From positions 1 through 10,101 of the forward strand of contig DRKG01000311.1 in the NCBI GenBank assembly GCA_011051855.1: a stretch of 10,101 nt of DNA. Direction: 5' to 3'. Within the stretch, counting starts at the first letter, position 1, and each line of letters begins with the position of its first letter. The position numbers and the translations under genes were made by a program. Shown here piece by piece: positions 8,400 to 10,101 of this stretch. Origin of the DNA: a bacterium (lineage in GTDB: Bacteria > Planctomycetota > UBA1135 > UBA2386). The notes under the pieces are model-generated. The model was not told where the DNA came from. It ran no database searches and worked only from the letters and a program-made list of their open reading frames with translations.

Positions 8400-9167
8400 T
8401 CAGTGGAGGAACGGCCAGAGCGGCTCGAAGCGCGGGTCGGCGAACACCGCGTCGAGGGAGATGGCGCGGTCACCCTGGAGCCAGCGCAGCACTTCGCGAA
8501 GCCGGGCGGCCCATTCCGCGGCCAGTTGGCGCTCGCGGATTCCGTCCACTTGGTCCAGTGCGGTGCGGATCACCTGCATCGCGCCCGATGCGTCGTCGTT
8601 GCCGAGCAGCGCTGCCGCCAGCCGCGGTGTGAACCACAACCGCTGCTCGCGCACCGCCGCGCTCGGCGATACGCGTTCGGCCTCGGCCAGCCAGGCGTCG
8701 GTCAGTTCCGCGGCGCTCGGCTGCAGTCGTTCGGCGAGGCCCGGGAACTGGTTGCAGGCCACCTGCGGCAGGAACGCCCCCGCTTGCAGCAGGTCGAGTT
8801 CCCGGCGCGAGGCGTGGCGGCGCGCTTCTTCGAGGTAGGCCAGCGCGATCTGCAACCGCTGCTCGGCGCGCCGCGCGGTCGTGGCGCGGTCGGCGCTGGC
8901 ATCGCTGGTCAACGCATAGCGGTAGGCGAACGCCGCGTGCCCATCGGTCCAACTCGGCAGCAACTGCAGGATCTGCTGGCCGCGCGCGAACGCCTCGCGC
9001 CCGTCGCCGGAGCGGGTCGCCGTGGCGAGTGCCTGCCACGCGAACGGCAGCCGCGCCGGGCGGACGAACCAGCGGCCGAACTCGCGCAGGCCGGTCGCCG
9101 TCGGCGGAGTCACCGCCAGAGCGGCGGCGAACAGTGCCACGGTGCAGGCCGAACGCGGTTCGAGCAT
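8400..9167 (-). CDS. Uncharacterised alpha-helical protein with N-terminal membrane anchor or signal
   Basis: A 255-residue protein I cannot assign to a family. Residues 7-21 are hydrophobic (Cys-Thr-Val-Ala-Leu-Phe-Ala-Ala-Ala-Leu) after a short Arg-containing N terminus, consistent with a signal peptide or anchor. The rest is Ala/Leu/Arg-rich and strongly helical, with spacing that resembles tetratricopeptide-type helical pairs (about 57-120 and 150-235): for example, Ala-Phe-Ala-Arg-Gly-Gln-Gln-Ile-Leu-Gln-Leu-Leu-Pro and Ala-Glu-Gln-Arg-Leu-Gln-Ile-Ala-Leu-Ala-Tyr-Leu. It ends Phe-Ala-Asp-Pro-Arg-Phe-Glu-Pro-Leu, a phrase often seen near the end of TPR arrays. A role in protein-protein contacts at the membrane is a guess. 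ATG at 9167 is preferred; the codon just before it, GTG at 9170, is an alternative. The gene sits 6 bp upstream of dedA and 91 bp downstream of another unknown membrane protein on the same strand. Confidence 0.75.
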   Translation of the reverse strand: MLEPRSACTVALFAAALAVTPPTATGLREFGRWFVRPARLPFAWQALATATRSGDGREAFARGQQILQLLPSWTDGHAAFAYRYALTSDASADRATTARRAEQRLQIALAYLEEARRHASRRELDLLQAGAFLPQVACNQFPGLAERLQPSAAELTDAWLAEAERVSPSAAVREQRLWFTPRLAAALLGNDDASGAMQVIRTALDQVDGIRERQLAAEWAARLREVLRWLQGDRAISLDAVFADPRFEPLWPFLH

Positions 9168-9178
9168 CACCGGCCAGA

Positions 9179-9262
9179 CTAGCCCGCCGAACTCACCAGC
9201 AACACACCCGAGCCCGGCCGAATCGCGTCCGGCAGCCGTTCGGGCCGTCGGGCGGTCCTCAC
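9179..9262 (-). CDS. Possible 27-codon micro-ORF in the operon gap
   Basis: A short frame begins with GTG at 9262, whose bases overlap the TGA of the upstream membrane-protein gene (GTGA overlap), and ends with TAG at 9179. The peptide is basic at its start (Arg-Thr-Ala-Arg-Arg) and ends in a hydrophobic stretch, Gly-Val-Leu-Leu-Val-Ser-Ser-Ala-Gly. Third positions are about 85 percent G/C, like the real genes around it, whereas the frame leading into the downstream gene is less biased across the same bases. It could be a small translationally coupled peptide, or the remnant of a longer C terminus of the upstream gene lost through a one-base frameshift. No family is recognised. Confidence 0.2.
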   Translation of the reverse strand: MRTARRPERLPDAIRPGSGVLLVSSAG

Positions 9263-10095
9263 CAGGCGACCACCCCGCGCAGCAGTGCGAGCAGTGCGTC
9301 GGCGATCGGCCCGACGCCGGCGACCCACTGCACGAACTGGGCGCTGGCGATCGCGGTAGCCAGGCTGGCGGCGCCGGCGCCGAGTCCGAGCAGCGCCGCC
9401 AGGCCGAGGGTGGCCGCGGTGGTCGTGCACGCCAGCGCGGCTACGAACGCGCCGTTCCAGGCGGTGGGGACGTCGGCCGGCCCGACCGCGACCACGCTGT
9501 CGTCGGCGAACAGCAGCGGGACGTCGCCGTCGGTGCGGGTCAGTTCGAAGTGGTCGAGCCGCCGGGGCGGGATCGCGACCCGCACCAGTTCGAGCGTGCC
9601 GGCAAACGCGATCGGGGTGGTCGCCAGCGGCTCGCCGTCGCAGGTCAGGGCGACCGCGGTCGCGTCGGGGCCGGTGGGCAGGGCGGCGCGCGGGCGCAGC
9701 CAGATCGCCGTCACGGTCGCCGGGGACTGGAGCCGGTAGCGCAGGGTGGCGCCCTGCTGGTCGAGCACCGGGTCGCGCGGGCCGGTCGGGTGGTGGTGGC
9801 GGCGCGCGTAAGCGGGCGCACCGAATGCGCCCGGCAGCCACGCCAGGAGCGGCAGGCTCACGACGAGTTGGGCGAGCAGGGCGCCGACGATGACGGCACC
9901 GCGGCCGCCGACGGGGCCGCGGTCGAGCCGGCGGATGAGCTCGGCGCCGGGCCGCCGGAGTGCGAACACCGGCCACAGCCAAGCGGCGGCCAGGCTGCAC
10001 GCGAGGGCGGTCGCGAAGAGCGGCAGCGTCAACCACGGCGTGGCGGCGGCGGCCGTGTCGGCGTCGAGCCAGCGCGGCCTGCTGGCCTGGTGCAT
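9259..10095 (-). CDS. Uncharacterised polytopic membrane protein with extracytoplasmic beta-rich domain (start may lie outside window)
   Basis: A 278-residue protein if the ATG at 10095 is the start. The frame remains open to the window edge (two further codons, both Leu), so the true start could lie upstream and the gene could be 5'-truncated. Topology from hydrophobicity: a helix at about 21-46; a cytoplasmic loop with Arg-Arg-Pro-Gly-Ala-Glu-Leu-Ile-Arg-Arg-Leu; a helix at about 66-90; a soluble stretch at 91-212 with alternating hydrophobic beta-like segments (for example Val-Thr-Ala-Ile-Trp-Leu-Arg-Pro and Leu-Glu-Leu-Val-Arg-Val-Ala-Ile) suggesting a jelly-roll or galactose-binding-like fold; then an Ala/Gly/Leu-rich C-terminal membrane region (213-278) with two or three helices. 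This layout could suit an accessory subunit of a transporter or an envelope enzyme, but I recognise no motif. It lies upstream of the helical protein and dedA on the same strand and probably shares their operon. Confidence 0.7.
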   Translation of the reverse strand: MHQASRPRWLDADTAAAATPWLTLPLFATALACSLAAAWLWPVFALRRPGAELIRRLDRGPVGGRGAVIVGALLAQLVVSLPLLAWLPGAFGAPAYARRHHHPTGPRDPVLDQQGATLRYRLQSPATVTAIWLRPRAALPTGPDATAVALTCDGEPLATTPIAFAGTLELVRVAIPPRRLDHFELTRTDGDVPLLFADDSVVAVGPADVPTAWNGAFVAALACTTTAATLGLAALLGLGAGAASLATAIASAQFVQWVAGVGPIADALLALLRGVVAW

Positions 10096-10101
10096 GAGCA
10101 G

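Noticed and set aside
7578..9182. 534-codon open frame on the + strand opposite dedA and the helical protein
   Set aside because: It runs across two minus-strand genes with a clear 6-bp junction. The composition (Gln/His/Arg/Ala) is typical of antisense shadows in GC-rich DNA.
9179..10036. 285-codon minus-strand frame overlapping the right-hand membrane protein
   Set aside because: Upstream of about 9262 it is Arg/Pro-rich noise in a shadow frame of a hydrophobic, membrane-type gene. Only its last 27 codons look coding-like, and these are reported separately.

Overview
The window is a GC-rich bacterial chromosome segment with strong G/C preference at third codon positions. It is almost completely coding. 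The organism looks like a diderm bacterium with a pseudopilin-type secretion or pilus system. The GC content, the lack of visible Shine-Dalgarno sequences before most genes, the divergent small omega subunit and the K+-dependent membrane pyrophosphatase would all suit Planctomycetota. That assignment is inference, and no 16S or other phylogenetic marker is present to settle it.

Left part (positions 2-2710, + strand): the C-terminal 434 residues of a large exported, Gly/Ser/Tyr-rich protein ending in an Ig-like module are followed, through an ATGA stop/start overlap, by a minor pseudopilin with a textbook prepilin cleavage site. These two probably belong to one pseudopilus or type IV pilus-like operon that begins outside the window. 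A recognisable sigma70-like promoter then precedes a 74-residue RNA polymerase omega subunit (rpoZ).

Middle (2729-7490, - strand, convergent with rpoZ): read in the direction of transcription, the order is a K+-dependent, probably Na+-translocating membrane pyrophosphatase (hppA), a leader of about 280 bp with GC-rich hairpins, the ribosomal silencing factor rsfS with an unusual acidic tail, and a YyaL/DUF255-type protein with a thioredoxin fold joined to an (alpha/alpha)6-barrel.

Right part (7590-10101, - strand): a tightly packed set of a polytopic membrane protein with a beta-rich extracytoplasmic domain (unknown function, start possibly outside the window), a possible 27-codon micro-ORF, an alpha-helical membrane-anchored protein (unknown), and a DedA-family membrane protein. 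The last two are 6 bp apart and almost certainly cotranscribed.

I see no rRNA, tRNA, CRISPR array, insertion sequence, integrase or phage gene. Most of the window is core housekeeping. The least explained parts are the exported protein plus pseudopilin pair and the two unknown proteins upstream of dedA. I found no convincing evidence of a new multi-gene defence or mobile system.
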